64,000 nucleotides of DNA from Streptococcus parasanguinis (GTDB taxonomy: Bacteria > Bacillota > Bacilli > Lactobacillales > Streptococcaceae). Of this stretch, positions 26,382-37,855 are shown one piece after another; within the stretch, counting starts at the first letter, position 1; each line of letters starts with the position of its first letter. A program made the translations under genes and the position numbers. A model generated the notes under the pieces. It ran no database searches, had not been told where the DNA came from, and saw only the letters and a program-made list of their open reading frames with translations. The stretch is from the NCBI GenBank assembly GCA_018377375.1, contig JAGZZN010000002.1, positions 6,547 through 70,546 of the forward strand, in the 5' to 3' direction.

Positions 26382-27491
26382 CTAGAATTCTGTAAAGAGT
26401 AGGTCAATCTCAGGAGTTACCGAGATCCAATCATCCCGGTGGATAAGGATTCCCTTAGCTTTTTTAGATTGGAGTAGATCGCGCACAGCTGATTGGCCGA
26501 GACGGACCTTGCCTTTCCCTAATAATTGACCAGTCTCTTGATGATAGACGCTGACAATGTCGTGATAAGAAAAATCTCCTTCTGCCTTGGTCACACCAGA
26601 AATCAATAGACTCTTTCCATGATCCAACAGGGCTTGCGCTGCTCCAGCATCCACCCAAACAGCACCTTTACTTTCTGCATAAAAGGCTAGCCATTGCTTC
26701 TGGGTTTTTAAGCCCTTATCCTCTGCAAGGAAGTAACTGCCATCTGCCTGCTCTTGCGCCGCTTCGATCAAGGAATCAGGCTTGAGAGACGAGCAAATAT
26801 ATACAGGAACCCCTGACTCCGTTGCAAGTGTCGCTGCCTTGAGTTTGGTCAGCATTCCACCAGTTCCGTTGCTACTGCCAGCACCACCCGCCATCTCGAT
26901 CATCTCGCGGGAAATGTGTTCGATTCGATCCAAGCGTTTAGCTGTTGGATCCTGAGAAGGATTAGCTGTATAGAGACCATCTACATCTGTTAATAGTACC
27001 AAAAGATCCGCTTGAACCATGGCTGCAACCTGCGCACTCAAGGTATCATTGTCACCAACTTTTAACTCGGCAATCGAGACCGTATCGTTTTCATTGATAA
27101 TCGGGATGGCCCCACGATTGAGCAGGACAGAAAGGGCCTGATGAGCATTTTTATAGCGGCGCTGATCCGCAAAATCATCCTGGGTCAACAAAATCTGCGC
27201 AGAAACAATGTTGCGTAAGAGCAGGTTAGCTGTATATTCTTCCATCAGTAAGCCTTGCCCAACTGCCGCAGAAGCTTGCTTGTCTGCCACCTTGGTCGGC
27301 CGTTTCTTAAAACCAAGAGCACCAAATCCAGCAGCAACTGCCCCTGATGAGACCAAGATCAACTCATGACCTGATTCATGTAAGAGAGCCAACTGTTGCG
27401 TAATGACCTTGACCTTCTGTCTGGAGAGACTTCCGTCTGGATTGGTCAAAGACGAGGTCCCTACTTTAAAGACGATTCGTTTTGCTTTCAT
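26382..27491 (-). CDS. proB: Glutamate 5-kinase with PUA domain
   Basis: 369 residues; first, feedback-regulated step of proline synthesis. Amino-acid-kinase fold ([44 protein letters not shown]) followed by a C-terminal PUA domain (about 275-355). First gene of proBAC, 10 bp before proA. Confidence 0.96.
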   Translation of the reverse strand: MKAKRIVFKVGTSSLTNPDGSLSRQKVKVITQQLALLHESGHELILVSSGAVAAGFGALGFKKRPTKVADKQASAAVGQGLLMEEYTANLLLRNIVSAQILLTQDDFADQRRYKNAHQALSVLLNRGAIPIINENDTVSIAELKVGDNDTLSAQVAAMVQADLLVLLTDVDGLYTANPSQDPTAKRLDRIEHISREMIEMAGGAGSSNGTGGMLTKLKAATLATESGVPVYICSSLKPDSLIEAAQEQADGSYFLAEDKGLKTQKQWLAFYAESKGAVWVDAGAAQALLDHGKSLLISGVTKAEGDFSYHDIVSVYHQETGQLLGKGKVRLGQSAVRDLLQSKKAKGILIHRDDWISVTPEIDLLFTEF

Positions 27492-27565
27492 CGCTGTGTT
27501 TCTTTCTAATACTATTTATTTCGTATGTAATGAAAGTGACTGAATCTCCATTCAGCCATTCTTCA

Positions 27566-28456
27566 TTATCCTTTTCGAAGGTCTTCCAGCGTTTTCTCAA
27601 AGATCGCTGGCACTTCTGCTGTAAATTCCAAGGTCTCGCCTGTACGGGGGTGGGTAAAGCCGAGTGTCCGTGCATGAAGAAACTGTCCTTGTCCTTTAAG
27701 TGTCTTCTTAGGACCATAAGCAGGATCTCCAGCCACGGGATGGCCAATATAGGCCATGTGCACCCTAATTTGATGGGTCCGACCAGTCTCCAGTTGCAAC
27801 TCTACCAAGGTGTAATTCCCAAAGCGTTCCAAGACCTGAAAACGGGTCACTGCTGGTTTTCCTTTAGCCGTCACCGCTTGTTTTTTCCGGTCCTTTTCAC
27901 TACGACCAATTGGTGCTTCAATCATCCCACGATCGTTCGGAAGGTTGCCATGGACAATGGCCCAATACTTCCGTAGAGATTTTTTGTCTTTTAGTTCCTC
28001 TGCTAAGGCGACGTGAGCTTGGTCATTTTTTGCGACCATCAAGAGGCCTGACGTGTCTTTATCAATCCGATGAACGATCCCTGGACGCAATTCCCCATTG
28101 ATCCCTGAAAGGTCCTTGACATGGTATAGGAGCGCATTGACCAAGGTCCCACTGGTATGACCCGCACTTGGGTGAACAACCATGCCTTGAGGTTTATTGA
28201 CGACGACTACATCCTGGTCCTCATAGACGATGTCTAAGGGCAGATCTTCTGCTTCATAGCTGACCTCTTCCACTTCTGGGACTTCATACTGGATGATATC
28301 CCCTTCTTTGACCGTGTACTTGGCTTTTTTCACAGTCCCATTGACCAGAACTTTTCCTTCTTTGATCTGCTCATTGGCCACAGCTCGTGACAAGGGAGTC
28401 AAATCCGCCAAAGCCTTATCCAGCCGCGCACCGGCTACTTCAATTTTAATTTCCAT
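27566..28456 (-). CDS. rluD: RluD-family 23S rRNA pseudouridine synthase
   Basis: 296 residues: an S4 RNA-binding domain at the N-terminus ([20 protein letters not shown]) and the catalytic motif [12 protein letters not shown] with the essential Asp. Modifies uridines in the large rRNA (helix 69 in the E. coli homologue). Overlaps lspA by 11 bp, the usual lspA-rluD pair. Confidence 0.92.
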   Translation of the reverse strand: MEIKIEVAGARLDKALADLTPLSRAVANEQIKEGKVLVNGTVKKAKYTVKEGDIIQYEVPEVEEVSYEAEDLPLDIVYEDQDVVVVNKPQGMVVHPSAGHTSGTLVNALLYHVKDLSGINGELRPGIVHRIDKDTSGLLMVAKNDQAHVALAEELKDKKSLRKYWAIVHGNLPNDRGMIEAPIGRSEKDRKKQAVTAKGKPAVTRFQVLERFGNYTLVELQLETGRTHQIRVHMAYIGHPVAGDPAYGPKKTLKGQGQFLHARTLGFTHPRTGETLEFTAEVPAIFEKTLEDLRKG

Positions 28457-28907
28457 GCGTTTCCTCTTTCAACATCAGGATCAGGAGCAAGAAAACTCCA
28501 ACTGTCAAATAGCTATCTGCTACATTAAAAATGGCAAAATTCATAAAGTCCAGGTGGAACATATCGACTACAAATCCCTGACGCAGGCGATCGATAAAAT
28601 TCCCCAAGCCACCTGCAATAACCAAGGTCAAGCCTGTCACCATCCAAAGCGAACCTTTGAGGTGCTTATAAAGATAGTAAAAGGCCCCTACCATCACGAC
28701 TAGAGTGATGAGTGTAAAGAACCATTGCTGATTTTCAAGAAGCGAAAAAGCTGCACCTGTGTTTTGAAGATAAGTCAGACTGACCACATGGGGAATAAAA
28801 GACTTGACGACACCCAGTGGAATGTTCTTCACCACATACCATTTGACCAGCTGATCCAGTAGGACCAAAAGGACAATCGCTACCGGGACCATTGTTTTTC
28901 TCTTCAT
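28446..28907 (-). CDS. lspA: Prolipoprotein signal peptidase II
   Basis: 153 residues with four membrane helices. Aspartyl protease that cleaves lipoprotein signal peptides before the lipidated Cys. Catalytic aspartates sit in [10 protein letters not shown] (Asp115) and FNVADS (Asp131); GLGNFIDR precedes them. It serves the several lipoproteins in this window (LdcB and the 48 and 52-53 kb lipoproteins). Between a LysR gene and rluD. Confidence 0.96.
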   Translation of the reverse strand: MKRKTMVPVAIVLLVLLDQLVKWYVVKNIPLGVVKSFIPHVVSLTYLQNTGAAFSLLENQQWFFTLITLVVMVGAFYYLYKHLKGSLWMVTGLTLVIAGGLGNFIDRLRQGFVVDMFHLDFMNFAIFNVADSYLTVGVFLLLILMLKEETHGN

Positions 28908-28910
28908 TTC

Positions 28911-29813
28911 TTACCTCTTTTGATCAAAATATTCTACCATGACCTCGACAAACTTCTCTGCTACAGGAGAGAGATCCATCTCTTCGCGTTTGACATAGAC
29001 CATTTTATTGTCTAAATTATCTTCTAAAGGAATCACGGTAATGCCATTCACGGACTGGCTATCTAAAAAGCCTGATCCCGTCGCATAAGCATCCGTCCGC
29101 TCCAAGATTCCATTCAAGGTTGCCCGGTCGGTCACATTGAACATTTGTGAGCTCGAGCTGGTATCGACAAAGTTCTCTGAATAATAGAGGTACTCATCTT
29201 TTTCTTGGGTAAAACGAACAGTTGGCAACTGAGCTAGATCTTCCATAACCAGTTTTTTCTTCTTAGCCAGAGGGTGTCCCTTACGAAGGTAAATATGAGT
29301 CTGAAAAGGAATCAAATCCACTACTTCAAGTCCTAATTTATCAACCCGTTGCATAATCCCCTTGGTATTTTGACGGTTGAGATAAATAATCCCCAACTCA
29401 CTATGCCCTTGAGCCACTTCGTCCAAAATTTGGACCGTCGTTGATTCAAAGATGCGGAAGTTTTTATTTTCCGGATAGCGGATCGAAAATTCCGTCATCA
29501 AAGGTGGCAAGAAGTCATAGTGTTGACTAGAAATAGAGAATTCTTTCTTCTCTTCTTCAGAACTGGCATATTGATTTTGAAAAACATCAAACCCTTTGAC
29601 CACGTCCTGCGCTTTTTCATAAAATTCCATTCCCCGACGGGTCAAAAAAGTCCCCGAACTAGTCCGACGAAAAATCTTGAAGCCCAGTTCTTTTTCCAGA
29701 TCTCTGACGGAGATGGACAAGCTAGGCTGACTCACATACATTTTTTCAGCAGCCTCACGAAAAGTACCACTATTGGCAATCGCCACTACATATCGTAATT
29801 GTTGTATATTCAT
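28911..29813 (-). CDS. cpsY: LysR-family regulator (CpsY/MtaR-like)
   Basis: 300 residues: N-terminal winged helix (LRYVVAIANSGTFREAAEKMYVSQPSLSISVRDLE split over residues 6-40) and a type 2 periplasmic-like effector domain. Position directly before lspA-rluD matches the streptococcal CpsY/MtaR regulator of methionine transport and phagocyte survival. The name rests on synteny and general similarity; the ligand is unknown. Confidence 0.78.
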   Translation of the reverse strand: MNIQQLRYVVAIANSGTFREAAEKMYVSQPSLSISVRDLEKELGFKIFRRTSSGTFLTRRGMEFYEKAQDVVKGFDVFQNQYASSEEEKKEFSISSQHYDFLPPLMTEFSIRYPENKNFRIFESTTVQILDEVAQGHSELGIIYLNRQNTKGIMQRVDKLGLEVVDLIPFQTHIYLRKGHPLAKKKKLVMEDLAQLPTVRFTQEKDEYLYYSENFVDTSSSSQMFNVTDRATLNGILERTDAYATGSGFLDSQSVNGITVIPLEDNLDNKMVYVKREEMDLSPVAEKFVEVMVEYFDQKR

Positions 29814-29904
29814 TCCATTTTCCTTATTACAGTATCGATCTATTATACCATAAATTAGGGGCTGAAAGAAGAGATCCGTTTAAGAGACCTTCATCAAGTG
29901 AAGA

Positions 29905-29934
29905 TAAAAAACTGGAACTAAAACAGTTCCAGTT
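29905..29934 (-). terminator. Terminator of the lacTFEG unit
   Basis: Minus strand: AACTGGAACT loop AGTTCCAGTT then TTTTTTATC, just after lacG. Confidence 0.88.
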
Positions 29935-29939
29935 GATAC

Positions 29940-31370
<1,431 letters not shown>

Positions 31371-31433
31371 TCAAAGGAAAAGTGAGTGGAGAGGAGTTAG
31401 TGAGCCATCCATCTCCATCTCACTTATTCGTTC

Positions 31434-33137
31434 TTATTCTTCAAACTGCGCTTGAACAAAGGCTAGGGCACCTTGTCCATCACGTGTCAATTTAATGTAT
31501 TGAGCACCTTCTGTCTTAGCCAATTTGATGCCTAGTTTATCTGTTTCTGCCTTCATGTCTTCATAGTTAGAAGCAACCTGAGGAGCAAGGATAACCAAGT
31601 CAAATTCTGGCAACATTTCACGGTGAGCACCATAGCCACCTGCTGCTGCTTTGACAGGAACATTGTATTCTGCTGCTGCCTTGTTTAAGGCATTGGCAAG
31701 GAGTCCACTGGTACCACCACCGGCACAGAGAACCAAGACGTTTGTTTCTTTTGTGATATTGTTTTGAACTGGTTCGTTTTCAACACCAGCTTTTTCAAGA
31801 ATAGCATCTGCTTTTGCAGTGTTAAAGTTTGCAGCAACTTTTTCTTTCAAGCTATCGTTTGATTTACCAGAACGTTCTTCTTCAAGAATTTGTTCATCAT
31901 AAACCTTCACGAATGGATAGTAAATGATCACGTCAACTACTACTAATAGCGCAGCAAGGATGAAGGAAAGAACTTGGAAGTTTGTACCAAGGACAATTCC
32001 GAGAGGACCAGGTGTTACCCATGGAAGGTTAGCGGAGAATGAGTTCATTCCCAAGGTATCAACAAAGAATTTGAAGATCCAGACGTTTGCGATTGGCGCA
32101 AAGATAAATGGAATGAAGAAGGTTGGGTTCAATACAATTGGAGCCCCGAAGAGAATTGGTTCATTGACCCCAAAGAAGGTTGGAACGACCGAAGCACGTC
32201 CAATCGCACGGTTACGTTCAGACTTACACAACCACATGAAGAGGAAGGGAACAATCAAGGTTGCACCAGTACCACCCATGGTAACGATAAACATTTGAGT
32301 CCCAGATGTGATGACTTTATCAGCATGTTGTCCGGCTTGAAGCAAGTGTAAGTTGTTATCGATATTTGCATATGTGATTGCCGCAATCGCTGGTTCTACG
32401 ATTGAAGGACCATGGATACCTACAAACCAGAAGAAGGCATAAGCACCAAAAATAAGGGTAATTCCAAGATATCCATCTGCTGCAGAGAACAATGGAGCTA
32501 GAAGTGTTCCGATAGATTCCGCAACTGTTACACCGATAGCACCTTTAACAATCAATTCAAATGCATACAAGAGAACAATTGAAACTGTAAATGGAATCAA
32601 GTCTTTAAAAACTTGTGAAATATTCGGTGGAACCTCGTCTGGCATGCGAATCGTCACATTATTTTTCACACAGACCTTATAAACATTAACGGTAACAAAG
32701 GCTGCGATGAAGGCTGTCAACAGACCTTTTGTACCCATGAAGGCTGTTAAGAATCCACCTTCTTTAGCAGGTTCAGCAGCCATGAGCAAGAAGCCAACCA
32801 TAGAAGCCAACATTGTAGAAATGAAGTTGATTTGGTTAGTTGCTGGAAGGTCGCGGTTCATTGAATCAGTCAAAGCCTTAGCCGTTGTACCACCAACGAA
32901 GAAGGCCAAGATGCCCATAGAATAGTTATATGGAGTCATCAAGAATGTTTCAATATCTTTAGACCAGTGGAATCCCCAAGCGTTTGGTACATACGCAATT
33001 AGGATGAAAATAGATGAGAAAAGGATAACAGGCATCCCTGCAATAAAGCCGTCCCGAATCGCTCGCAAATATTTGTTTCGAGAAATCTTTTCAAAGAATG
33101 GTTTCCCTTTTTCAATCAGTTCAATCAGTTTATTCAT
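31434..33137 (-). CDS. lacE: Lactose PTS EIICB component
   Basis: 567 residues: a membrane EIIC transporter of the lactose/cellobiose type (about 1-440, containing [14 protein letters not shown]) fused to a cytoplasmic EIIB domain with the phospho-cysteine loop [12 protein letters not shown] (about 472-483). Imports and phosphorylates lactose. ATG overlaps the lacF stop by one base (TAATG). Confidence 0.96.
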   Translation of the reverse strand: MNKLIELIEKGKPFFEKISRNKYLRAIRDGFIAGMPVILFSSIFILIAYVPNAWGFHWSKDIETFLMTPYNYSMGILAFFVGGTTAKALTDSMNRDLPATNQINFISTMLASMVGFLLMAAEPAKEGGFLTAFMGTKGLLTAFIAAFVTVNVYKVCVKNNVTIRMPDEVPPNISQVFKDLIPFTVSIVLLYAFELIVKGAIGVTVAESIGTLLAPLFSAADGYLGITLIFGAYAFFWFVGIHGPSIVEPAIAAITYANIDNNLHLLQAGQHADKVITSGTQMFIVTMGGTGATLIVPFLFMWLCKSERNRAIGRASVVPTFFGVNEPILFGAPIVLNPTFFIPFIFAPIANVWIFKFFVDTLGMNSFSANLPWVTPGPLGIVLGTNFQVLSFILAALLVVVDVIIYYPFVKVYDEQILEEERSGKSNDSLKEKVAANFNTAKADAILEKAGVENEPVQNNITKETNVLVLCAGGGTSGLLANALNKAAAEYNVPVKAAAGGYGAHREMLPEFDLVILAPQVASNYEDMKAETDKLGIKLAKTEGAQYIKLTRDGQGALAFVQAQFEE

Positions 33138-33454
33138 TATTTCGCTCCTCTTTTATATAGTTCAATCAGATGGTGAATCACGTCTTTTAATAGGATCGTT
33201 GTCATGAGATGGTCTTGACCATGCATCATGGTAATGCTATAGGGGATTTCTTCTCCTGCTGCTTCATGCGCTAGCATGGTCGTTTGAGATTTGTGAGCCT
33301 CAGCGATACAAGACCCTGCTTCTTCTACTAAGGATTCTGCTTTAGCAAAATCACCATTTTCAGCAGCTTTTAAGGCTTCCACTAATTTTGATCGAGCGTC
33401 ACCGGCATAAGCGACAATTTCAAAGCCAAGTAATTGGACTTCTTCTTTATTCAT
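33137..33454 (-). CDS. lacF: Lactose PTS EIIA component
   Basis: 105 residues, all-helical trimeric EIIA(Lac). The phosphorylated His lies in [10 protein letters not shown] (His78). Passes phosphate from HPr to LacE. GGAGGAA precedes the ATG. Between lacT and lacE. Confidence 0.96.
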   Translation of the reverse strand: MNKEEVQLLGFEIVAYAGDARSKLVEALKAAENGDFAKAESLVEEAGSCIAEAHKSQTTMLAHEAAGEEIPYSITMMHGQDHLMTTILLKDVIHHLIELYKRGAK

Positions 33455-33488
33455 GTTGGTTCCTCCTTATGATACCTTTTGAAAATTT

Positions 33489-34322
33489 TTATAATAGACG
33501 TTGAATATGAAGGGCTAAATAGACTTTTTCATTAGGAGATATCTTGGCTCCTGTCTGTTCAGCGATGGTTTGGTAGATTTGATGACTAATCTCATAAGCC
33601 TTTGGATAACTTAGCTGAATCAGTTGTTCCATCTCGCTCAAACCTTCTGGATCTTCTCTTCCCTTATCTAGCGAATCTAGGAAATAATTGAGATGGATCA
33701 TAAAGCGATCATAGAAATGACTGTTTTCTTCTTTCCGTTTCAAGCCATTTTGAGCTAGTTTTTCTTCTACAGCTTTCAAAATAACTTGTCGGTCCTGGAC
33801 ATCTGGATCTTGCTCATGAATCATTTCCCCTTGTGCATTAATGAAATGATAAGCGATGCGATTCACTTCATCGTCAGGAAATTGATCCAAGAGCCGCTTT
33901 CGAAAGATCTCAATCGCTTCTTTTGCGATTTTATAGGGAATCGGATGCATAGCAGACACATCAGGAAGGTCACTGTATTTATATCTTCCCTGTTGAACTG
34001 CCTGGTAAGAACAAAAGATGTGATCTGTTAATGTCACATAGATATATTCTTGAACAGGATAGGCATATTTCTTAGACAAGGTATCAATCACTTCATAAGT
34101 GGTTGTAATGAAATCAAGAGGAACATCCTTTAGAAGGGCCATAAAGTTTTCTCTTGACTCATCCGTATTTAAACGAAATACTTTTTCGACCTTATCATCA
34201 GCTACTAGATCATTTTTCTTTTTCCCAAATGCAATCCCACTCCCAATAACAATCAACTCTTGTTGTAGTTCATTTTGAACCAAAGCAACATTATTGTTCA
34301 TTGGATGGATAATACGATACAT
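33489..34322 (-). CDS. lacT: Transcriptional antiterminator LacT (BglG family)
   Basis: 277 residues from ATG 34322 (AAAGGAGAGCC upstream); an 18-codon ORF extension is rejected. N-terminal CAT RNA-binding domain (MYRIIHPMNNNVALV...IGSGIAFGKK, 1-55) and two PRD domains with conserved His residues that sense PTS phosphorylation. It should bind the RAT site in its own leader (34417-34448) and block the overlapping terminator when lactose is being transported. First gene of lacTFEG. Confidence 0.94.
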   Translation of the reverse strand: MYRIIHPMNNNVALVQNELQQELIVIGSGIAFGKKKNDLVADDKVEKVFRLNTDESRENFMALLKDVPLDFITTTYEVIDTLSKKYAYPVQEYIYVTLTDHIFCSYQAVQQGRYKYSDLPDVSAMHPIPYKIAKEAIEIFRKRLLDQFPDDEVNRIAYHFINAQGEMIHEQDPDVQDRQVILKAVEEKLAQNGLKRKEENSHFYDRFMIHLNYFLDSLDKGREDPEGLSEMEQLIQLSYPKAYEISHQIYQTIAEQTGAKISPNEKVYLALHIQRLL

Positions 34323-34354
34323 GAGGCTCTCCTTTGTAAAATTTGTTAAAAGCA

Positions 34355-34421
34355 AATAAAAATGACCACGAAGCAACCGAAAAAACTAGCCTACACTAAT
34401 TGTTCAGTCTACTTGTGGTCA
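34355..34421 (-). terminator. LacT-controlled leader terminator
   Basis: Minus strand: 5' arm TGACCACAAG (34420-34411) pairs with CTTCGTGGTCA (34373-34363), followed by TTTTTATTTG. It lies 35 nt before lacT in the leader. Confidence 0.8.
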
Positions 34422-34448
34422 CGCCTAATCTAACTTAGTAACGCTCAC
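34412..34448 (-). promoter_or_regulatory. RAT (ribonucleic antiterminator) site for LacT
   Basis: Minus strand from 34448: AGTGAGCGTTACTAAG then TTAGATTAGGCGTGACC. It has the GTTACT...GGC(A/G)nnACC skeleton of BglG/SacY-type RAT hairpins, and its 3' end is the 5' arm of the terminator, so the two structures exclude each other. Confidence 0.7.
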
Positions 34449-34468
34449 TGCTATTCAACTTATAAACT

Positions 34469-34505
34469 TATTCTATCATAAACATTTTGTTTTGTAAACC
34501 CTTAC
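34469..34505 (-). promoter_or_regulatory. lacT promoter with overlapping cre-like site
   Basis: Minus strand TTTACA (34497-34492), 17-bp spacer, TAGAAT (34474-34469). TGTAAACCCTTACA (34492-34505) fits the CcpA cre consensus with one mismatch and covers the -35, which would give glucose repression by blocking polymerase. Confidence 0.75.
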
Positions 34506-34562
34506 AGCGAAAATTTTTAAACATTTTTTTATAAAAAAGAAACAAGACCTTGAAATAATGAA

Positions 34563-34738
34563 GAGGCTGGGACAAAAGTCCTAGCCTCTCAATCATCTTT
34601 GGATTGTCAAACAAGACGCAGTGGTTGAGTGGTCTCTACTACGCTGATTTCATCAGCTTTTACAGCCCTACTCAACTGTGCGGAGGTGGGACGACGAAAT
34701 CGATTTCTAACGAATTACCGATTTCTGTCCCACTCTCT
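34563..34738 (+). repeat. Intergenic repeat, family 2, copy B
   Basis: Begins with the hairpin GAGGCTGGGACaaaaGTCCTAGCCTC and continues with GACGCAGTGGTTGAGTGG, GCTGATTTCATCAGC and TGCGGAGGTGGGACGACGAAATCG. It ends CGATTTCTGTCCCACTCTCT, which pairs with GGTGGGACGACGAAATCG. Both ends can act as terminators. It separates lacD from the lacT promoter; no gene inside. Confidence 0.85.
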
Positions 34739-34773
34739 AACTGTTGCTTTAGGAGGCAATCATCATTTGAATC

Positions 34774-35754
34774 TTATACGCGTTCTGTCCAAGGTGTTGC
34801 TACTTTAGCCAAGACTGCGTTCAATTCTTCAATATTTTGTCGACCTTCTGTACGAAGCCATTCACGAGCAGCTGCTTCTCCATCTTTGATGTAAGCTTCT
34901 ACTGAACCTGCCCATGTCGCACGTCCACAAAGAACACCGTTGAAGTTTGCACCAGATGCATGAGCAAATTCCAAGGTTTCTTGGAAGAGCTTAGCTGATA
35001 CACCTGCACTGAGGTAGATGTATGGAAGGTTGGTTGCTTCTTCTTGTTCTTTGAAGAAAGCAGCTGCTTCTTCACGACTATAGACAACTTCTCCTTCTCC
35101 AAATCCTTCCACGAAGTTCACATTAACTGGAACTTCCACTTTCAAGACATCGATATTGAAACGAGGATCTGAAAAGACTTTCATAGCCTCAATCACCTTA
35201 CGAGGTTTCACTTTCGCATATTCAGCAGAGGTTGCATCTGCAATTCCTTCATCATAAGCCAAGATTTCAAGGAAGAATGGAATATCTTCAGCAGCGCATT
35301 CAGAACCGATGCGTTCGATATAAGCTTGTTTTTCTTGGTTGAGTTCATCTGCACTATCTACATCATAGTAGAGCAAGAATTTCACAGCATCTGCGCCTTG
35401 TTCTTTGATGCGTTTTGCTGACCAAAGGTTCAAGCAGTCAGGCAAGCGTTTGGTGCTAGACGTATCGTAGCCTGTCTTTTCGTATGCGAGCAAGAGTCCT
35501 GCATCTTTGTCCAAGGCTTTTGTAGCAGGTAGACCATATTCTGGGTCCAATAACATAGATGAAGCATATTTTGTCAATTCATCAGCTACAAGGACTTTTA
35601 ATTCTTCCATTTGTGCTACTGTTGGTTCTGTGTCTTGGTATTTGGCCATCAAGCGTTTCAAAGCCCCACGTTGGTCGAAGGCCAAAGCTGAAATGACACC
35701 GTCTTTTGTACTAAGACGTTCCAAATAGTTGCGTTTTTGTTCTGTTAATACCAT
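34774..35754 (-). CDS. lacD: Tagatose-1,6-bisphosphate aldolase
   Basis: 326 residues, class I aldolase of the LacD family: [20 protein letters not shown] (14-33) and [10 protein letters not shown] in the middle, holding the Schiff-base Lys. Splits tagatose-1,6-bisphosphate to DHAP and glyceraldehyde-3-phosphate. One base after lacC. End of the lacABCD unit, followed by repeat copy B. Confidence 0.96.
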   Translation of the reverse strand: MVLTEQKRNYLERLSTKDGVISALAFDQRGALKRLMAKYQDTEPTVAQMEELKVLVADELTKYASSMLLDPEYGLPATKALDKDAGLLLAYEKTGYDTSSTKRLPDCLNLWSAKRIKEQGADAVKFLLYYDVDSADELNQEKQAYIERIGSECAAEDIPFFLEILAYDEGIADATSAEYAKVKPRKVIEAMKVFSDPRFNIDVLKVEVPVNVNFVEGFGEGEVVYSREEAAAFFKEQEEATNLPYIYLSAGVSAKLFQETLEFAHASGANFNGVLCGRATWAGSVEAYIKDGEAAAREWLRTEGRQNIEELNAVLAKVATPWTERV

Positions 35755-35755
35755 T

Positions 35756-36685
35756 TTATACCTCTTTTACGATTAATTGTTGATACAAGGCATCATAGTG
35801 CCCCATGTTGACATGTCCTGTTTGTGCTTCTTGTGCATTTAACATTCCAAGAACATTTGCTTTCTTGAGCAAGTCTGCGTCACTCTCATGATGATAGAGA
35901 CCAGATGCAATCCCTGCAACAGTCGAATCACCAGATCCGACTGGATTGACGACATCGATCTTAGGAATATCTACCTTATAGAAGACATCCCCATGCTTAG
36001 CGAAAGCGCCATTTGCACCAAGGGAGACAATCACCCATTCGATGCCATCAAAGAGAGAATCCTGAAGAACTTCTTTTAAGTCTTCCACATTCTTACTCAC
36101 TTCTTTTCCTAACAACTGTGATAATTCTTCATTGTTTGGTTTAATGACCGTAGGCTTGACAGCTGCTTGAATGGCAGCTTCTAAAGAAGCTCCCGAGCAA
36201 TCAAGTACGACTGGTTTCCCAGCTTCCCTTGCAATCTTAACAAGGCTAGCATAGTAGTCCACTGGTAAACCAGCAGGAAGACTTCCAGAGATGGCAACAA
36301 CCTCTACTTGTTCAACCAAGTGACGATAATGGTCGAGAAAGTCTTGGCCTTCTTTCTCAGAAATGGTTGGACCTTTTTCTAAGATTTCTGTTTGCTTGCC
36401 TTCGTGAAGGATGGCGATACAATTACGTGTATCTCCAGCAATTTCAAAGAAACGTTCCTCTATCCCTTCTCCTAAATGATCGAGAATGAATTGCCCCGTC
36501 CGACCACCAAGTAGGCCAGTCGTTGCCACTGGATCCTTTATCTCAGAAAGTACACGGGTAACATTGAGACCTTTTCCACCAGCTGTCTTACTCACCTCAG
36601 CTACACGATTGACTGTATCCAACTGGAGTACATCCAAAGGATAAGAAATATCAATCGAAGGGTTCATCGTGACCGTTAATATCAT
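35756..36685 (-). CDS. lacC: Tagatose-6-phosphate kinase
   Basis: 309 residues, PfkB-family sugar kinase: N-terminal [23 protein letters not shown] and the ATP/catalytic motif [16 protein letters not shown] with the base Asp. Third step of the tagatose pathway. Ten bp after lacB. Confidence 0.96.
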   Translation of the reverse strand: MILTVTMNPSIDISYPLDVLQLDTVNRVAEVSKTAGGKGLNVTRVLSEIKDPVATTGLLGGRTGQFILDHLGEGIEERFFEIAGDTRNCIAILHEGKQTEILEKGPTISEKEGQDFLDHYRHLVEQVEVVAISGSLPAGLPVDYYASLVKIAREAGKPVVLDCSGASLEAAIQAAVKPTVIKPNNEELSQLLGKEVSKNVEDLKEVLQDSLFDGIEWVIVSLGANGAFAKHGDVFYKVDIPKIDVVNPVGSGDSTVAGIASGLYHHESDADLLKKANVLGMLNAQEAQTGHVNMGHYDALYQQLIVKEV

Positions 36686-36695
36686 ACGTCACCTC

Positions 36696-37211
36696 TTAGT
36701 CGTGGTATTCACCACGGTCCCATTTTTCAAGGAATTCTGTAAAGAAATCAGCATCCGCTTGATGAGCATTATGGGTTTCCACATGTTGGATCTTAGCGAT
36801 CAATTTTTTATTTTCTTCAGTTGGTTTGTATTCAGCGTGGATGAATGCTTCAATGATATCGCACATGAGCAATTCACCAGTAATTTTACCCCCAAACCCG
36901 ATGACATTCGCGTTCAATTCTTCTTTTGCATAAAGAGCAGTTGTCATATCGCGTACCAAGGCAGAACGGATACCAGGTACTTTGTTAACAGCATTGTTAA
37001 TCCCAACACCAGTACCACAGATACAAACACCAAGATCTGCTTGGCCACTTGCTACGGCTTCACCGACTTTCTTACCAAAGATTGGATAGTGGGTACGTGT
37101 ATGGTCATAAGTCCCAAAGTCGAGCACTTCGTATCCTTTTGATTTCAAAAAATCAGAAACAGCCATTTTTTCATTTGTCACAATGTGATCACAACCAATT
37201 GCAATTCTCAT
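36696..37211 (-). CDS. lacB: Galactose-6-phosphate isomerase subunit LacB
   Basis: 171 residues, RpiB/LacAB fold: [15 protein letters not shown] and [20 protein letters not shown] with the active-site Cys. Works with LacA to convert galactose-6-phosphate to tagatose-6-phosphate. Confidence 0.96.
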   Translation of the reverse strand: MRIAIGCDHIVTNEKMAVSDFLKSKGYEVLDFGTYDHTRTHYPIFGKKVGEAVASGQADLGVCICGTGVGINNAVNKVPGIRSALVRDMTTALYAKEELNANVIGFGGKITGELLMCDIIEAFIHAEYKPTEENKKLIAKIQHVETHNAHQADADFFTEFLEKWDRGEYHD

Positions 37212-37227
37212 TTGAATTCTCCTCTCA

Positions 37228-37653
37228 TTAGCACATCTTATTCAACATATCAACACGGATTTGGTGACGGCCGCCGTCGTATTTACCATTGACGAAGCCT
37301 TTGGCAATGTTTTTCGCCAATTCATCCCCAACAATTTCAGCTCCCATGGTAATCATTCGAGAATTGTTGTGTCCACGTGTCATATAAGCAGAACGTTCAT
37401 CTGAAACTTCTGCTGCCACCATTCCTTTGATTTTAGTCGCAACCATAAATGGACCAGCTCCATAAGCATCAATCACGATTCCAAGATTTTGATCGTTTTT
37501 GTTCACTTCGCTCGCAACTGCAAGTGTCACATCTACAAAATCTTGACCTTCAGCGGTTACATCTACAACATCGAAGTTTTCTTTTACAAGAAACTCTTTC
37601 ACGAGATCTTTTAATCTTAATCCTGCAGCATCTGCACCAATTACAATAGACAT
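37228..37653 (-). CDS. lacA: Galactose-6-phosphate isomerase subunit LacA
   Basis: 141 residues from ATG 37653 (AAGGAGGACAGGAC upstream); the 10-codon extension is rejected. [20 protein letters not shown] and [14 protein letters not shown] are LacA landmarks; the Cys of LacB is absent, as usual in LacA. First gene of lacABCD. Confidence 0.95.
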   Translation of the reverse strand: MSIVIGADAAGLRLKDLVKEFLVKENFDVVDVTAEGQDFVDVTLAVASEVNKNDQNLGIVIDAYGAGPFMVATKIKGMVAAEVSDERSAYMTRGHNNSRMITMGAEIVGDELAKNIAKGFVNGKYDGGRHQIRVDMLNKMC

Positions 37654-37735
37654 GTCCTGTCCTCCTTTTGTTTGTTTCAGCAAATATTCCTGTTGTTAAT
37701 TTTTCACAAAGAAACATTTTCTTACTTTTGATATT

Positions 37736-37764
37736 ATATTACACCTATTTCGAACGAAAGTCAA
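37736..37764 (-). promoter_or_regulatory. lacABCD promoter with GTTCGAAA repeats
   Basis: Minus strand TTGACT (37764-37759), 17-bp spacer, TAATAT (37741-37736). GTTCGAAA occurs twice, once in the spacer and once about 30 bp upstream (37778-37785), a possible LacR operator pair. Confidence 0.7.
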
Positions 37765-37800
37765 CATTAAATTGTTTATTTTCGAACATTTTTTAAAAAT

Positions 37801-37831
37801 AAAAACACCATACCTAGAAAAGATATGGTGT
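37801..37831 (-). terminator. Terminator of the galactitol-type PTS unit
   Basis: Minus strand ACACCATATC loop GGTATGGTGT followed by TTTTTATTTTT, 25 bp after the EIIC stop. It separates this unit from lacABCD. Confidence 0.85.
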
Positions 37832-37855
37832 CAGTTTTCAAACTACATGGAACGA

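Noticed and set aside
34604..34894. 96-codon frame containing LCGGGTTKSISNELPISVPL
   Set aside because: Runs through repeat copy B into lacD antisense; the same peptide arises wherever the repeat occurs, so it is non-coding repeat DNA.
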